From DATATV01 sp035551355 (GTDB lineage Bacteria > Actinomycetota > Actinomycetes > Mycobacteriales > Pseudonocardiaceae): DNA of 64,000 bases. Below the pieces are notes generated by a model. That model saw nothing but the letters and a program-made list of their open reading frames with translations, did not search any database and was not told the DNA's origin. A program made the position numbers and the translations under genes. This document shows positions 42,372 through 51,254 of the stretch, in pieces (position 1 is the stretch's first letter; each line of letters starts with the position of its first letter). The stretch lies in assembly GCA_035551355.1 (NCBI GenBank), contig DASZNF010000017.1, forward strand, positions 62,001 through 126,000. Direction: 5' to 3'.

Positions 42372-43372
42372 CGGCGCGCTGGAAACTCGTTGGTGCGGCC
42401 GCATTCTTCGCGGTGCTGACGGCGTTTCCGTTCGTGCTGACCGCGCACTGGCTGGTCAACCTCGCGGTGTTCACCCTGATGTATGCCGGGCTCGCGTCGG
42501 CCTGGAATCTGGTCGGCGGGTTCGCCGGTTATCCGTCGCTGGGCCACGCGGCGTTCTTCGGCATCGGCGCCTATGCCGAGGCGATCTACTTCACCCATCA
42601 CGGAATCGGCGACGGCGCCGCACCGTTTCTCGCGCTGCCGGTCGTCGGCGTGCTGACCGGTGCGATCGGGCTGGGCGTCGGCGCGATCGCGATGCGAACC
42701 CGGGCCGATGTGTTCGCCATCGTCACCATCACGCTGCTGTTCGTGGTGCAGACTCTGGCCTACAACCTGCACGGGCTCACCGGTGGGTCGCAGGGTATCG
42801 GCATGCCGTTGCCGCCCTTCGCGCCCGACACCTACGAACGCCCCTTCTACCTGGTTCTGTTGGCGCTACTGGCTTTCGCGGTCGGGACGAACTGGGCGGC
42901 GCTGCACAGCCAGACCGGACTGGCGCTGTCCGCGATCCGGGCCGACGAGGACAAGGCGCGGGGCATCGGCGTGCACGTGAGCGCGGCGAAACTGGTGGCG
43001 TTCACCGTGTCGGTCGGCATCACCGGGATGATCGGCGCGGTGTGGGCCTACTACCTGACCTACATCTATCCGCAGTTCGCGGTCGATCCGCTGATCACCA
43101 TCGGCATGGTGCTGATGACCTATCTCGGCGGCCGCGCCACCGTGTGGGGACCGGTGCTGGGCGCGCTGATTCTGGTGCCGGCCCAGCAATATCTGGCCTA
43201 CCAGCTCGGCGCCAGCCAGCTCTACCTGGTCGCCTACGCCGCGGTTTTCCTGCTGATCATGCTTTTCCTGCCGCGCGGCATCCTGCCGTCGCTGGCCGAT
43301 CGGCGGCGACGCCGAATCGCCGGCCGGACACCCGAGCCCGCCGCCACCCCGGCTGAACCGGTGGCGCGATGA
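42368..43372 (+). CDS. livM: branched-chain amino acid type ABC permease, LivM-like
   Basis: The 334-residue second permease subunit has about nine helices. LivM features include 'SAWNLVGGFAGYPSLGHAAF' near residue 45-65, 'LTGGSQGIGMPLPP' and 'SAIRADEDKARGIGV', the loop that contacts the ATPase. The C terminus is basic and Pro-rich (about 310-334). It overlaps both neighbours by 4 bp. Confidence 0.93.
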   Translation: MTARWKLVGAAAFFAVLTAFPFVLTAHWLVNLAVFTLMYAGLASAWNLVGGFAGYPSLGHAAFFGIGAYAEAIYFTHHGIGDGAAPFLALPVVGVLTGAIGLGVGAIAMRTRADVFAIVTITLLFVVQTLAYNLHGLTGGSQGIGMPLPPFAPDTYERPFYLVLLALLAFAVGTNWAALHSQTGLALSAIRADEDKARGIGVHVSAAKLVAFTVSVGITGMIGAVWAYYLTYIYPQFAVDPLITIGMVLMTYLGGRATVWGPVLGALILVPAQQYLAYQLGASQLYLVAYAAVFLLIMLFLPRGILPSLADRRRRRIAGRTPEPAATPAEPVAR

Positions 43373-44100
43373 ACGCGATCCTGGAGGCTCGCGAGCTGAC
43401 CAAGCGGTTCGCCGGGGTGGTCGCGGTGGACGAGTGCTCGCTTTCCGTGCGCGGCAACACGATCACCGGGTTGATCGGTCCGAACGGTTCGGGCAAGACC
43501 ACCCTGTTCAACCTGCTCACCGGATACCTGCGGGCCGACGCCGGGTCCGTCGTGTTCGGCGGGCACACCCATCGCCGTCCCGATCCGGCCCGGCTCTACC
43601 GGCACGGCCTGTCCCGTACTTTCCAGCAGGCCCGGGTCTTTCCCACTCTGACGGCGATGGAGAACCTGGTGGTCGCCGCCGGGAAGCCCTGGTGGTCACT
43701 GGCCGCGCGGCGGCTACCGCGAGCCGAGGTCACCCGGGCCCGGCAGTTGCTGGCCGAGTTCACCCTGACCGAGCACGCCGACGTGCTCGCGGGCGAACTG
43801 TCCTACGGGCAACGGAAACTGCTGGAGTTCGCCGCGGTGCTGATGAGTTCACCCCGGCTGGTGCTGCTGGACGAGCCGACCGCGGGCGTCAACCCGGTGG
43901 TGATCGAGACCATGGAACGGCGCATCCGGGAACGGCACGCGGCCGGGATCACCTTCCTGATCGTCGAGCACGACATGAATCTGGTGATGCGGTTGTGCGA
44001 TCCGGTGATCGTGCTCGACCGGGGCGCGGTGATCGCCACTGGACCGCCCGCGCAGGTGCAATCCGATCCGGCCGTGCTCGACGCCTATCTGGGTGGCTGA
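43369..44100 (+). CDS. livG: ABC transporter ATPase, LivG-like
   Basis: This 243-residue nucleotide-binding subunit has Walker A 'GPNGSGKTTLFNLLTG', signature 'LSYGQRKLLEFAAVLM', Walker B 'LVLLDEPTAGVNP' and switch His in 'IVEHDMNLVM'. The 'GLSRTFQQARVFPTLT' segment is typical of LivG. It powers the importer together with the LivF-like subunit, which starts 1 bp after its stop. Confidence 0.95.
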   Translation: MNAILEARELTKRFAGVVAVDECSLSVRGNTITGLIGPNGSGKTTLFNLLTGYLRADAGSVVFGGHTHRRPDPARLYRHGLSRTFQQARVFPTLTAMENLVVAAGKPWWSLAARRLPRAEVTRARQLLAEFTLTEHADVLAGELSYGQRKLLEFAAVLMSSPRLVLLDEPTAGVNPVVIETMERRIRERHAAGITFLIVEHDMNLVMRLCDPVIVLDRGAVIATGPPAQVQSDPAVLDAYLGG

Positions 44101-44101
44101 G

Positions 44102-44836
44102 ATGACCACACTGCTGCGGCTGGACGGGGTGGTCGCCGGATACGACGCGGGCGATGTGCTGCGCGGCGTGGACCTCGCTGTGCCGCGGGGCGAGATCGTC
44201 TGCCTGATCGGACCGAACGGTGCCGGGAAGTCCACCCTGCTGGCCACGGTCAGCGGGCTGCTGCGACCACGCCGGGGCCGGATCCTGTTCGGGGACGAAG
44301 CGATCGAGACGTGGTCGCCACGGCGGCGGCTGGGCGAGGGCATCGTGCACGTGCCGCAGGAACGCAGCCTGTTCCCGGCGATGACGGTGTGGGAGAACCT
44401 GCTGATGGGCGGCTACCTGCGCCGGGACACCGCGGCGGTGCGGCGGCGGGCCGAGGAGGTCGCCGCCCAGTTCCCGATTCTGACCCAGCGCAGACACGCA
44501 CCGGCCGGGGCGTTGTCCGGCGGCGAGCAGAAGCAGGTCGAGCTGGCTCGCGCGCTCATGCTCGATCCCACGCTGATCCTGCTCGACGAGCCCTCCATCG
44601 GCCTGGCCCCCAAGGCCAGGGCGGCGGTGTTCGCGACGATTCGCGAACTGGCCACCCAGGGCCGCACCGTGCTGCTGGTGGAGCAGAACGCGCGCTCCGG
44701 CCTGGCCATCGCGCAGCACGGTGCGGTGCTGGTCCGCGGTGAGGTCCGCCGCACCGGGACCGGTGCGGCGCTGCTGGCCGATCCCGAGGTGGGTCGCCTC
44801 TACCTGGGCGCGGCGATCCCGGAACGGGCGCCTTAG
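44102..44836 (+). CDS. livF: ABC transporter ATPase, LivF-like
   Basis: This 244-residue second ATPase has Walker A 'GPNGAGKSTLLATVSG', 'HVPQERSLFPAMTVWENLLM' (Q loop), signature 'LSGGEQKQVELARALM' and Walker B 'LILLDEPSIGLAP'. The ATG at 44102 is preferred to an in-frame GTG at 44093 inside livG. It is the last gene of the five-gene importer operon; the next gene is convergent, with only 1 bp between stops. Confidence 0.95.
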   Translation: MTTLLRLDGVVAGYDAGDVLRGVDLAVPRGEIVCLIGPNGAGKSTLLATVSGLLRPRRGRILFGDEAIETWSPRRRLGEGIVHVPQERSLFPAMTVWENLLMGGYLRRDTAAVRRRAEEVAAQFPILTQRRHAPAGALSGGEQKQVELARALMLDPTLILLDEPSIGLAPKARAAVFATIRELATQGRTVLLVEQNARSGLAIAQHGAVLVRGEVRRTGTGAALLADPEVGRLYLGAAIPERAP

Positions 44837-44837
44837 C

Positions 44838-45692
44838 TCAGTGCCCGGCAACCGCCGGTGGCGCGGCGTTGGCGAGCTGGAGGATCAAGTCGGCTGATTG
44901 TCGATCCGGCAACGCCAGGGCGTCCAGCTCACGCACGATCTGTTGGTATACAACGACATCCGCGTCGCGCTCGCCGAACATGCTCACCGTGTCGTTCTGC
45001 ACGCACACGGTGGGCTGATGGTCGGCGAAGCCGAACAGCCAGAACCGGCCGCCCACCGAAGAAAGCTGGTGTTCCGCGCCGGTGGGCAGGACCCGGATGT
45101 CTATGTGGTGCTGCATGATCAGCAATGCCAGATGCATCAGCTGGTCGCCGCGCACCTCGGGCGGGCCGGGCAGGGTGTGGAGCAACGATTCGGGCAGGTA
45201 GAAGGTCCAGTCGCACGGCGTCCGCCGGTACAGCACCTGCTGGCGGCCCAGCCGGGCCTGAACCTCGTCCGGTCCGTGTAGCCAGCAGGAGAATTCCTGG
45301 CTCTGCAACAGATCCGGCACCGAACCGGGATGGTAGACCGCGATGCTGTCGGCCGTGGTGCAGGTGAAGCGCAGTGGGCTCAGCTCATCCGGGCCGACAG
45401 CCCCGTGTGGACAGAGCCACCAGTCGTCGAGGTAACCGTCCGCAAGGGCGATGAGTGCAGCCTGGTCCGCGCCGACGATTCCGCACACGGCGAGGTAGGT
45501 GATCAGGTTCGTGGTCGCGACCCGGCCCGAGCCGGTTTCGATCCGCGAGATGGTGGTGGCCACCCAGCCCATCCGCCGGGCCATCTGCGGCTGCGTCCAG
45601 CCTGCCGCCTCGCGTCGCGCCCGGAGTTGGGCGCCGAGGAAGCGGCTGCGCGCGGTCGATTTCCGCACCCGGCGGTCCACCCGGCCCGTCAT
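44838..45692 (-). CDS. XRE family regulator with DUF5753 domain
   Basis: This 284-residue regulator of the actinobacterial XRE/DUF5753 group has an N-terminal helix-turn-helix (about 20-75, 'RREAAGWTQPQMARRMGWVA') and a DUF5753-like C-terminal domain (about 100-275, 'YHPGSVPDLLQSQEFSCWL'). Such proteins usually pair with a small DUF397-type partner and affect development or antibiotic production. Here the partner position is taken by an 84-residue gene upstream that overlaps by 4 bp. Confidence 0.88.
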   Translation of the reverse strand: MTGRVDRRVRKSTARSRFLGAQLRARREAAGWTQPQMARRMGWVATTISRIETGSGRVATTNLITYLAVCGIVGADQAALIALADGYLDDWWLCPHGAVGPDELSPLRFTCTTADSIAVYHPGSVPDLLQSQEFSCWLHGPDEVQARLGRQQVLYRRTPCDWTFYLPESLLHTLPGPPEVRGDQLMHLALLIMQHHIDIRVLPTGAEHQLSSVGGRFWLFGFADHQPTVCVQNDTVSMFGERDADVVVYQQIVRELDALALPDRQSADLILQLANAAPPAVAGH

Positions 45693-45943
45693 GCGACCAA
45701 ACCCGTGGGTTCGACGGAGAGGACGGCGGCGCGCAGGGCGGCGCGGAGTCGACCGATGGCCAGGCCGGGCACAAGGAGAACGCCGGAATGGGAGGCGACG
45801 ATCACCACGCCGGCCGGGGTGGAGTGGATCTCCAGCCAGGCTCGGTGGCCGTGCCGATCGCGACAGGGCACGCGGTCGACCGGCGGGGTGGCCCGGACCA
45901 GCGGGCCGGTGAGCCGGGAGACGCGGCGGTGCTTCCCCTTCAC
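45689..45943 (-). CDS. small hypothetical partner of the XRE regulator
   Basis: The 84-residue product has no recognised family. It begins with a basic segment ('MKGKHRRVSRLTG') and continues into a beta-rich core with 'HRAWLEIHSTPAGVVIVASH' and 'GVLLVPGLAIGRLRAALRAA'. It is the first gene of a two-gene unit, overlapping the XRE gene by ATGA. By position it could act as the regulator's partner, but it does not look like the DUF397 protein of the divergent pair. Confidence 0.65.
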   Translation of the reverse strand: MKGKHRRVSRLTGPLVRATPPVDRVPCRDRHGHRAWLEIHSTPAGVVIVASHSGVLLVPGLAIGRLRAALRAAVLSVEPTGLVA

Positions 45944-46060
45944 CGGCCCGCTCCCGGGCGGGCAGCGCGGGCGATCGTTCGCGTTCGTTGCATGGAGGCT
46001 CCTCGCCGCCGTGGATGGCTTCGCTCGACCATCCGCCAGCTAGATGTGGTCTGATCCTGC

Positions 46061-46113
46061 TTGTGAATTCACCGTTCTAGTCCTAGATTGGCGAGTCGTA
46101 GGTGAATTCACAA
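46061..46113. promoter_or_regulatory. paired palindromic operator between divergent XRE units
   Basis: ttgtgaattcacc (46061-46073) and its exact reverse complement ggtgaattcacaa (46101-46113) face each other. Each contains the 10-bp palindrome gtgaattcac, and their centres are 39 bp apart, close to four helical turns. Between them lies another small palindrome, tctag-tc-ctaga (46076-46087). The arrangement suggests cooperative binding by an XRE dimer with DNA looping. Confidence 0.6.
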
Positions 46114-46195
46114 GGCGAATCCCTCGATCGTGTGATGGTGAACCGCGGGGTCACTGCGGTAAGCATCAACGGTCTCGATCAGTGAAAGGACCGTG

Positions 46196-47056
46196 ATGGC
46201 ACCCACCTCTCCCGTCGTCGCCCGCTGGGACCTCGGCCGACGGCTGAAGGAGAAGCGCGATCTGCTCGGACTGGACGGCCCCGAGGTCCGTCGGCTGACC
46301 GGGATCTCGCCCTCCTACCTCAGCGACGTCGAGGGCGGGAAGAAGAGCATCCCGGCGGCCCGGTTGGACACGCTGGTCGGCGCCTACGAGTTCAGCCGGG
46401 ACGAGGCGGAGGAGCTGCACCGGCTGCGCGTGCAGGCCGGCGAGCGGGGCTGGTGGTCGAAGTACACCGCGCTGTTCACGCCGGAGATCCTGCGCATGTT
46501 CGGCTACGAGCACGGTGCCGAAGCGGTCTTGAGCTTCAACAACAGTGTGATCATCGGACTGTTGCAGACCCGCGACTACGCGCAGGCGATGATCGAGAGC
46601 GGCAGCCCGAACACCCGGCTGGCCGAATGCGGCCGCCGGGTAGAGGCCCGGATGATCCGCCAGCGACGCCTCACCGGCGACGATCCGGTCAGGTTGACCG
46701 CGGTGCTGAGCGAGGCCGCGCTACGCCAGCGGATCGGCGGGCCTGATGTGCTCTTGGCTCAACTGCGCCATCTCGCCGACCTCATCGACGCTCACCCGGA
46801 CACGCTGGACGTGTTGATCGTGCCGTTCGGCGCGGGCGGGCATCCCGCGATCGGCGGCAGCTTCCACCTGTTCACCTTCCCGACCTCGGCGCTGCCCAGC
46901 CTGGCCTGGCAGGAAACCGTCACCTCGACCGAAATCATCGAGGACGCGGTCAAAGTGCGGGAGTACGGCCTTGCGCATGCCGGTGCGGTCAAGGCGGCGC
47001 TCAGCAAGAGTGAGTCGCTGGATCTCATCAACGAGGTCGCCACCGAACTAAACTGA
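46196..47056 (+). CDS. XRE family regulator with DUF5753 domain (divergent copy)
   Basis: The 286-residue protein has an N-terminal helix-turn-helix ('GLDGPEVRRLTGISPSYLSD', about 26-45) and a DUF5753 domain (about 95-280) with 'NSVIIGLLQTRDYAQAMI', 'ARMIRQRRLTGDDPVRL' and 'QTVTSTE'-like text before the C terminus. ATG 46196 lies 5 bases after GAAAGGA; a GTG at 46193 is too close. It is followed 5 bp later by a DUF397 gene, the classic pair in actinomycetes, often linked to development or secondary metabolism. Confidence 0.93.
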   Translation: MAPTSPVVARWDLGRRLKEKRDLLGLDGPEVRRLTGISPSYLSDVEGGKKSIPAARLDTLVGAYEFSRDEAEELHRLRVQAGERGWWSKYTALFTPEILRMFGYEHGAEAVLSFNNSVIIGLLQTRDYAQAMIESGSPNTRLAECGRRVEARMIRQRRLTGDDPVRLTAVLSEAALRQRIGGPDVLLAQLRHLADLIDAHPDTLDVLIVPFGAGGHPAIGGSFHLFTFPTSALPSLAWQETVTSTEIIEDAVKVREYGLAHAGAVKAALSKSESLDLINEVATELN

Positions 47057-47061
47057 CCGCT

Positions 47062-47259
47062 ATGCCTCTCCCCCACCCCACCGGCTGGTTCAAAGCCAGC
47101 TATAGCGACAACGCCAACGCCTGCGTCGAGATCCGCTTCGACGAGGCGATCACCCGCGTGCGGGACAGCAAGAACCCGGCGGGCGGCCACTTCGCCGTCG
47201 GCGCGGGCGGATGGGCCGGCTTCGTCGACGCCATGAAGCAGGGCGTCCTCGACCACTGA
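47062..47259 (+). CDS. DUF397 domain protein
   Basis: This 65-residue protein has the DUF397 pattern: 'WFKASYSDNANACVEIRF' followed by 'VRDSKNPAGGHFAVG' and 'WAGFVDAMKQG'. Members are small partners of XRE regulators and are thought to antagonise them. It starts 5 bp after the XRE stop. Confidence 0.93.
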   Translation: MPLPHPTGWFKASYSDNANACVEIRFDEAITRVRDSKNPAGGHFAVGAGGWAGFVDAMKQGVLDH

Positions 47260-47266
47260 ATCGGTC

Positions 47267-47686
47267 CTACTGCTCGGCCGACGCCAGCCAGGCGCTGCGC
47301 CGCGCGTTCGAGGCGCGGGACAACCACGCGTCCTCGATGACCTCGGCCAGTTCCTGGCGGGTCAGCTCGGCCAGCCGCGATGCGCGCACCAGCACCGAGA
47401 GATGGCCGTCGAAGTGCTTGGTGGTGAAGAACGGGGATCGCTCGTCCTGCACCAGCGCCCGCTTGTCGGCCTCGGAGGGCACCCAGAACACGATCACGTC
47501 CGGATAGCGCTCGCTGGTATCCGGATCGACCGCGTCCGGGCGGGGATTGCGGAAGAAGATGAAGCTCTTGCCGCCCACCTGGTAGACCGGCTTGTCCTCG
47601 GTGCCGGGGTAGATCTTCACGTGCGGCATGGCCAAGGCGAGCTCGTGCACATCCTCGACCCGCGCCCGACGCGCTGACGGCGACAT
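47267..47686 (-). CDS. MmcQ/YjbR family DNA-binding-like protein
   Basis: This 139-residue protein of the MmcQ/YjbR (DUF419) superfamily has 'HELALAMPHVKIYPGTED', 'FIFFRNPRPDAVD', 'VPSEADKRALVQDERSPFF' and 'AELTRQELAEVIEDAWLSRA'. The fold resembles DNA-binding domains, but the function is unknown. ATG 47686 (MSPSARRARVED) begins the conserved part; upstream codons look non-coding. It is convergent with the DUF397 gene, 7 bp apart. Confidence 0.85.
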   Translation of the reverse strand: MSPSARRARVEDVHELALAMPHVKIYPGTEDKPVYQVGGKSFIFFRNPRPDAVDPDTSERYPDVIVFWVPSEADKRALVQDERSPFFTTKHFDGHLSVLVRASRLAELTRQELAEVIEDAWLSRASNARRSAWLASAEQ

Positions 47687-48240
47687 ACCGGCCAGCTTAT
47701 TCGGTTGACCGCGGCCGGACCCGGTGACGAGTGCGGCGTGGTGTCCGAGGATCGTCCGGCCGAGATGTGTGCGGCGCGCCTGCCGCACCTTCCGCCCCGG
47801 AACCCGCGATCTGACAAGCGATCACCAATGATCGCGCCGAGCTACCAGGAAACCCCCGCTGACCTCCCAGGATTGGTTGCGGCACAACGGATATACGTCA
47901 TCGTGACGATGTCTCGGCCGGCCCCCGCGAGCCATGATTGTCCACGTACCCGAGAAACCCGGGCCACCCGGAGAAGCAACAGACGGGACACGGACAGGCG
48001 ATGTATCAGGGAAACGTGGCGGATACGCCGACCTCTCCCCCACGGTCCCTGCCTCCTCGGCCTCGTCGTCCGCGAAACCGCCGCGATATGGGTGTCGCCG
48101 CGGTCTCCCGACCGGATCGGCCCGAGCGGGTATGTGGCGCCGTCGCGCTACCGGTGTGCTTACGACTGGATCGCACACCGGTGCGCGCGGTGCGAAAGCG
48201 TTGCTCCCAGCGGTTCCCCCGACATCGCTGAGAGAAACGA
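47687..48240. other. 554-bp gap without a convincing gene
   Basis: Open frames exist on both strands but are Arg/Pro-rich and resemble no family. Small inverted repeats are present: gcgatc/gatcgc at 47818-47835 and cgtca/tgacg at 47896-47908. I see no tRNA-like cloverleaf or promoter I would defend. It probably holds the promoter of the MmcQ-like gene at its left edge. Confidence 0.5.
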
Positions 48241-51051
48241 TCAGCGGGAGGCCAGCGCGCGCACGCTGGCCTCCCGTGCTATGTCCGTCCGCGTGCGCAC
48301 CCGCAGCTTGCCCAGGATGTGCGAGACATGCGTGGCCACCGTGCGCGGGGACAGGAACAGCTGCTCGGCGATCTGCCGATTCGACATCCCTTCCCGCACC
48401 AGTTCGGCCACCACGGTCTCGGCCGGGGTCAGGCTGGCCCAACCGCTGCTGGCCCGCTGGTGGGTGCCCTGCGGCCCCCGCCGCACCCCATGTCCGCGCA
48501 ACCGGGCCACCGCCCGCGCCACATGCCAGTCCGCGCCGAGTTCGGTGTACAACTCCACCGCATGTCCGAGCGCTTCCCGGGCCGCCGCGGTGTCGCCGTC
48601 GTCGGCCAATGCCACCGCGGCCGATTCGTAGGCCTTGGCCCGGAACAGCGGTTGTCCGGCGTCCTCGTACTCGCCCGCGGCGCGCAGCAAGCGGTCGGCG
48701 TCGGCGTCGATCAGGCCGGTGGCAAGGGAGACCGAGGCGATCCGGTGCGGCACCTCGCTGTCGGTGGCCAGGGTTTCCAGCCGGGCCAACGCATTGCGCG
48801 CGGTGCCGGCCGCGCCGGCCAGCACGGCCAGGCGCACGATGTCCGCCAACAGTTCTTCTGCCTCAAGGCCGTCGCCCGCGGCGGCGAGCAACACGGCCAG
48901 TGCGTCGGGCAGGTTCCCGCCCCGCTCGTGCTCCATGCTGTCGGCCAGGGCCAGCAGCGGCACCATCCGGGCGCCCAGCTGCCGTTCGCTGGTGCGGGCG
49001 GTGGCCAGGTGCTGGTGCGCGGTGTCCGGGTCGCCGCGCTGCAGGTTGATCAGCGCGGCCACGCCGTGGTCGCAGCACACCACCATCGGATGCTTGAGAT
49101 CGTCGGCGAGCAGATCCACCTCGACCAGTGCGTCGTCCCAGTCGCCCCGGTCGTAGAGCAGCTGGCCCAGCGCGCTTTGCGCCTGCGCCATGCGCACCAC
49201 GTGCCCACTGCGGTCGGCCAGTTCGCGGGCTTCCCGGGCGGCGTCCACCGCCTCGGTCACCTCGTCCAGGCTGGCCAGCGTGACCGCGCGGTTGATCTGC
49301 AGCAACAGCCGCAGATCCGTGGTCGTCGGGCCCGGCCGCAGCACATCCTTGGCCTGGTCGAACAGCGGCAGCGCCTCGCGCATCTGCCGGTGCTCCATGG
49401 CCACGATGGTGCGCACGTGCAGCGCCCAGCCCGCGGCCAGCGAGTCGCCGGTGTCCCGGGCCTCGGTCAGCGCGGTGCGGGCCATCTCGTCGGCGGCGTT
49501 GCGGTCGCCGAGGTTCCAGTGCGTGCGGGCCAGCAGGGCGCGCAGCCGGGCCCGGGACGCGGCGTCACAGGCCGGTTCGGCCAGTGCGGCTTCCAGTTCG
49601 GGCACCGATTCCGCGGCGCGGCCGGTCATGGCCCGGCACTGGAACAGGGTCCAGTGCAGTTCGGTCAGGCAGCCGGTGTCGGCGACCGGGCCCATCGCGG
49701 TCCGGCACACCTCCTCCGCGCGATCGAGTCTGCCCGCCCGGTACAGCGCGTCGGCCAGCCGGCAGACCAGCAGCGGATCGGGGTCGGCCTCGGCCGGTTC
49801 GACCACCCGGTCCAGCAGCCGGGCCGCCGCGTCGGGCGCCTTGCTGACCAGGGAGGCTCCGTTGGCCGACAACCAGTCCAGCACCCAGCGGTCGGGTCGG
49901 CGGTCGAAGCCGGCCTGCGGGTCGAACGCGGCGATCAGCTGCCGGGCCACGTCGTCCATGGGCGCGCCCCGCTCGACCAGGGCGTGGCCGATCTCGGCGT
50001 GCCAGGCGGCCCGCACGGTCATCGGCATGCCCTCGTACAGCGCGGCGCGCACCAGCGGATGCCGGAAAGACAGGCGGGTGCCGGTTTCGATCAGCACCCC
50101 GGCCACGGTGGCCTGGTCCAGCACCGGGATCAGGTCGGCCATCCGGCGGTGCAGCGCGGTGGCCAGGTTGGTCGCGGTGAACCGCATGCCCAGCAGGGCC
50201 GCGGCCCGCAGCACCAGGTGCGCGTCGCCGGACAGGAAACCCAGCCGGTGTTCGATGGCCGCGGACAGCGAGCCGGGCACCTGCGCGGCCTGCACCTCGA
50301 CCACCCCGGAGGGCCGCACGGCCAGGCCGCCATCGCGATGCAGGGTGGAGATCAGTTCGGTGACATAGAGCGGATTCCCGGCCGCGCCTTCGGCCATTGT
50401 GGACAGATCGGCCGACGGACGGCCACCGGTCAACTCGCCGACCAGCTCGGCCACCGCGGCACCGGACAGCGGGCCCAGCCGCAGCGTGTCCACCGCGCTC
50501 CGATCGTCCTGCAGCACAAGGACATCGTCGCCCTGGCTGGGTGGACGGGTGGTGCCGATCAGCAGCAGCGGGAGGTGGGCGGCCAGTTTGGCCAGCCGGT
50601 GCCAGATGGCCACGGTCGCCCGGTCGGCCCAGTGCAGGTCGTCCAGCACCAGGATGGCAGGCCCGCGGACGCACTCCTCGTCTACCAGCCCGATGATCCG
50701 CTCCCCCGCGGCGGCCACCAGTTCGGTGGCCGAGGTGTGCAGATCACCGTGCAGCAATCGGGTGATGGCGGCCCGCTCCGGATCCTCGCTGGCGTCGTCG
50801 ACGTCCAGCGCGTCCAGCAGCGGCATCAGTGGCAGATCGCTGGCAAGTTCGTCCCCCGCTCCGTGGAAGACCTGGCAGTCGTGCGCGATCGCGGGCGAAC
50901 TCACGAACTGCACGAGTGCTGTCTTACCGATGCCTGGTTCGCCTTCGATCAGTACGGCTGCGCCATTACCGGCGCGCGTCGCCGCGATCCGATCTACGAG
51001 CCAGACCAGTTCCTCGTCCCGGCCGAAAAGATGACCAATGCTGAAGGCCAC
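48241..51051 (-). CDS. large LuxR-family STAND ATPase regulator (LAL type)
   Basis: This 936-residue LAL regulator has an AAA/STAND ATPase domain at about 8-250 with Walker A 'IEGEPGIGKTALVQF' and Walker B 'ILVLDDLHWAD'. A long helical middle region (about 330-860) probably consists of TPR-like repeats, and a C-terminal LuxR helix-turn-helix lies at about 870-930 ('LTPAETVVAELVREGMSN', 'LSPRTVATHVSHILGKL'). LAL proteins are ATP-dependent activators of secondary metabolism or sugar use (MalT, PikD). It starts at GTG 51051 with a weak ribosome site and is divergent from a tiny secreted-peptide gene. Confidence 0.93.
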   Translation of the reverse strand: MAFSIGHLFGRDEELVWLVDRIAATRAGNGAAVLIEGEPGIGKTALVQFVSSPAIAHDCQVFHGAGDELASDLPLMPLLDALDVDDASEDPERAAITRLLHGDLHTSATELVAAAGERIIGLVDEECVRGPAILVLDDLHWADRATVAIWHRLAKLAAHLPLLLIGTTRPPSQGDDVLVLQDDRSAVDTLRLGPLSGAAVAELVGELTGGRPSADLSTMAEGAAGNPLYVTELISTLHRDGGLAVRPSGVVEVQAAQVPGSLSAAIEHRLGFLSGDAHLVLRAAALLGMRFTATNLATALHRRMADLIPVLDQATVAGVLIETGTRLSFRHPLVRAALYEGMPMTVRAAWHAEIGHALVERGAPMDDVARQLIAAFDPQAGFDRRPDRWVLDWLSANGASLVSKAPDAAARLLDRVVEPAEADPDPLLVCRLADALYRAGRLDRAEEVCRTAMGPVADTGCLTELHWTLFQCRAMTGRAAESVPELEAALAEPACDAASRARLRALLARTHWNLGDRNAADEMARTALTEARDTGDSLAAGWALHVRTIVAMEHRQMREALPLFDQAKDVLRPGPTTTDLRLLLQINRAVTLASLDEVTEAVDAAREARELADRSGHVVRMAQAQSALGQLLYDRGDWDDALVEVDLLADDLKHPMVVCCDHGVAALINLQRGDPDTAHQHLATARTSERQLGARMVPLLALADSMEHERGGNLPDALAVLLAAAGDGLEAEELLADIVRLAVLAGAAGTARNALARLETLATDSEVPHRIASVSLATGLIDADADRLLRAAGEYEDAGQPLFRAKAYESAAVALADDGDTAAAREALGHAVELYTELGADWHVARAVARLRGHGVRRGPQGTHQRASSGWASLTPAETVVAELVREGMSNRQIAEQLFLSPRTVATHVSHILGKLRVRTRTDIAREASVRALASR
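48246..48275 (-). terminator. hairpin inside the last codons of the LAL gene
   Basis: A perfect 12-bp inverted repeat (gggaggccagcg / cgctggcctccc) with a 6-nt loop covers the last codons, ending 2 bp before the stop codon at 48241-48243. It may serve as a terminator or as an mRNA 3' stabiliser embedded in the coding region. Confidence 0.5.
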
Positions 51052-51060
51052 CAGAGGAGG

Positions 51061-51200
51061 CTACTCCACCACATCAACATAAACAACAGGTATCCACTCA
51101 ATAACCAATCGGCCGCAAATAATAACACTCCGTATTCAAACCTTTTTCCTATATTCACCGTTTCATTACAAACTTTCAGGCTGTCGCATGTCACCCTGAA
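51061..51200. other. AT-rich divergent promoter region
   Basis: GC content falls to roughly 38% over 51061-51180, against about 70% for the surroundings. It holds the 5' regions of the LAL regulator (minus) and the peptide gene (plus). Such AT-rich islands are typical targets of the silencer Lsr2 in actinobacteria. Confidence 0.5.
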
Positions 51201-51216
51201 GTGTGCTCCCCCGTTA

Positions 51217-51234
51217 AACGAACGGCGGTTCGTT
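51217..51234. promoter_or_regulatory. inverted repeat upstream of the small peptide gene
   Basis: aacgaac and gttcgtt form a perfect 7-bp inverted repeat with a 4-bp spacer. It ends 10 bp before the GGAGG ribosome site of the peptide gene and is a candidate binding site for the divergent LAL regulator or another factor. Confidence 0.4.
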
Positions 51235-51254
51235 ATACCCAAACGGAGGCACAG

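Noticed and set aside
46196..47259. Toxin-antitoxin interpretation of the XRE/DUF397 pair
   Set aside because: DUF5753 and DUF397 proteins are established regulator partners; no toxin fold or nuclease residues are present.
47934..48240. Possible gene between the MmcQ-like gene and the LAL gene
   Set aside because: Frames on both strands give Arg/Pro/Ser-rich products without motif, ribosome site or codon bias.
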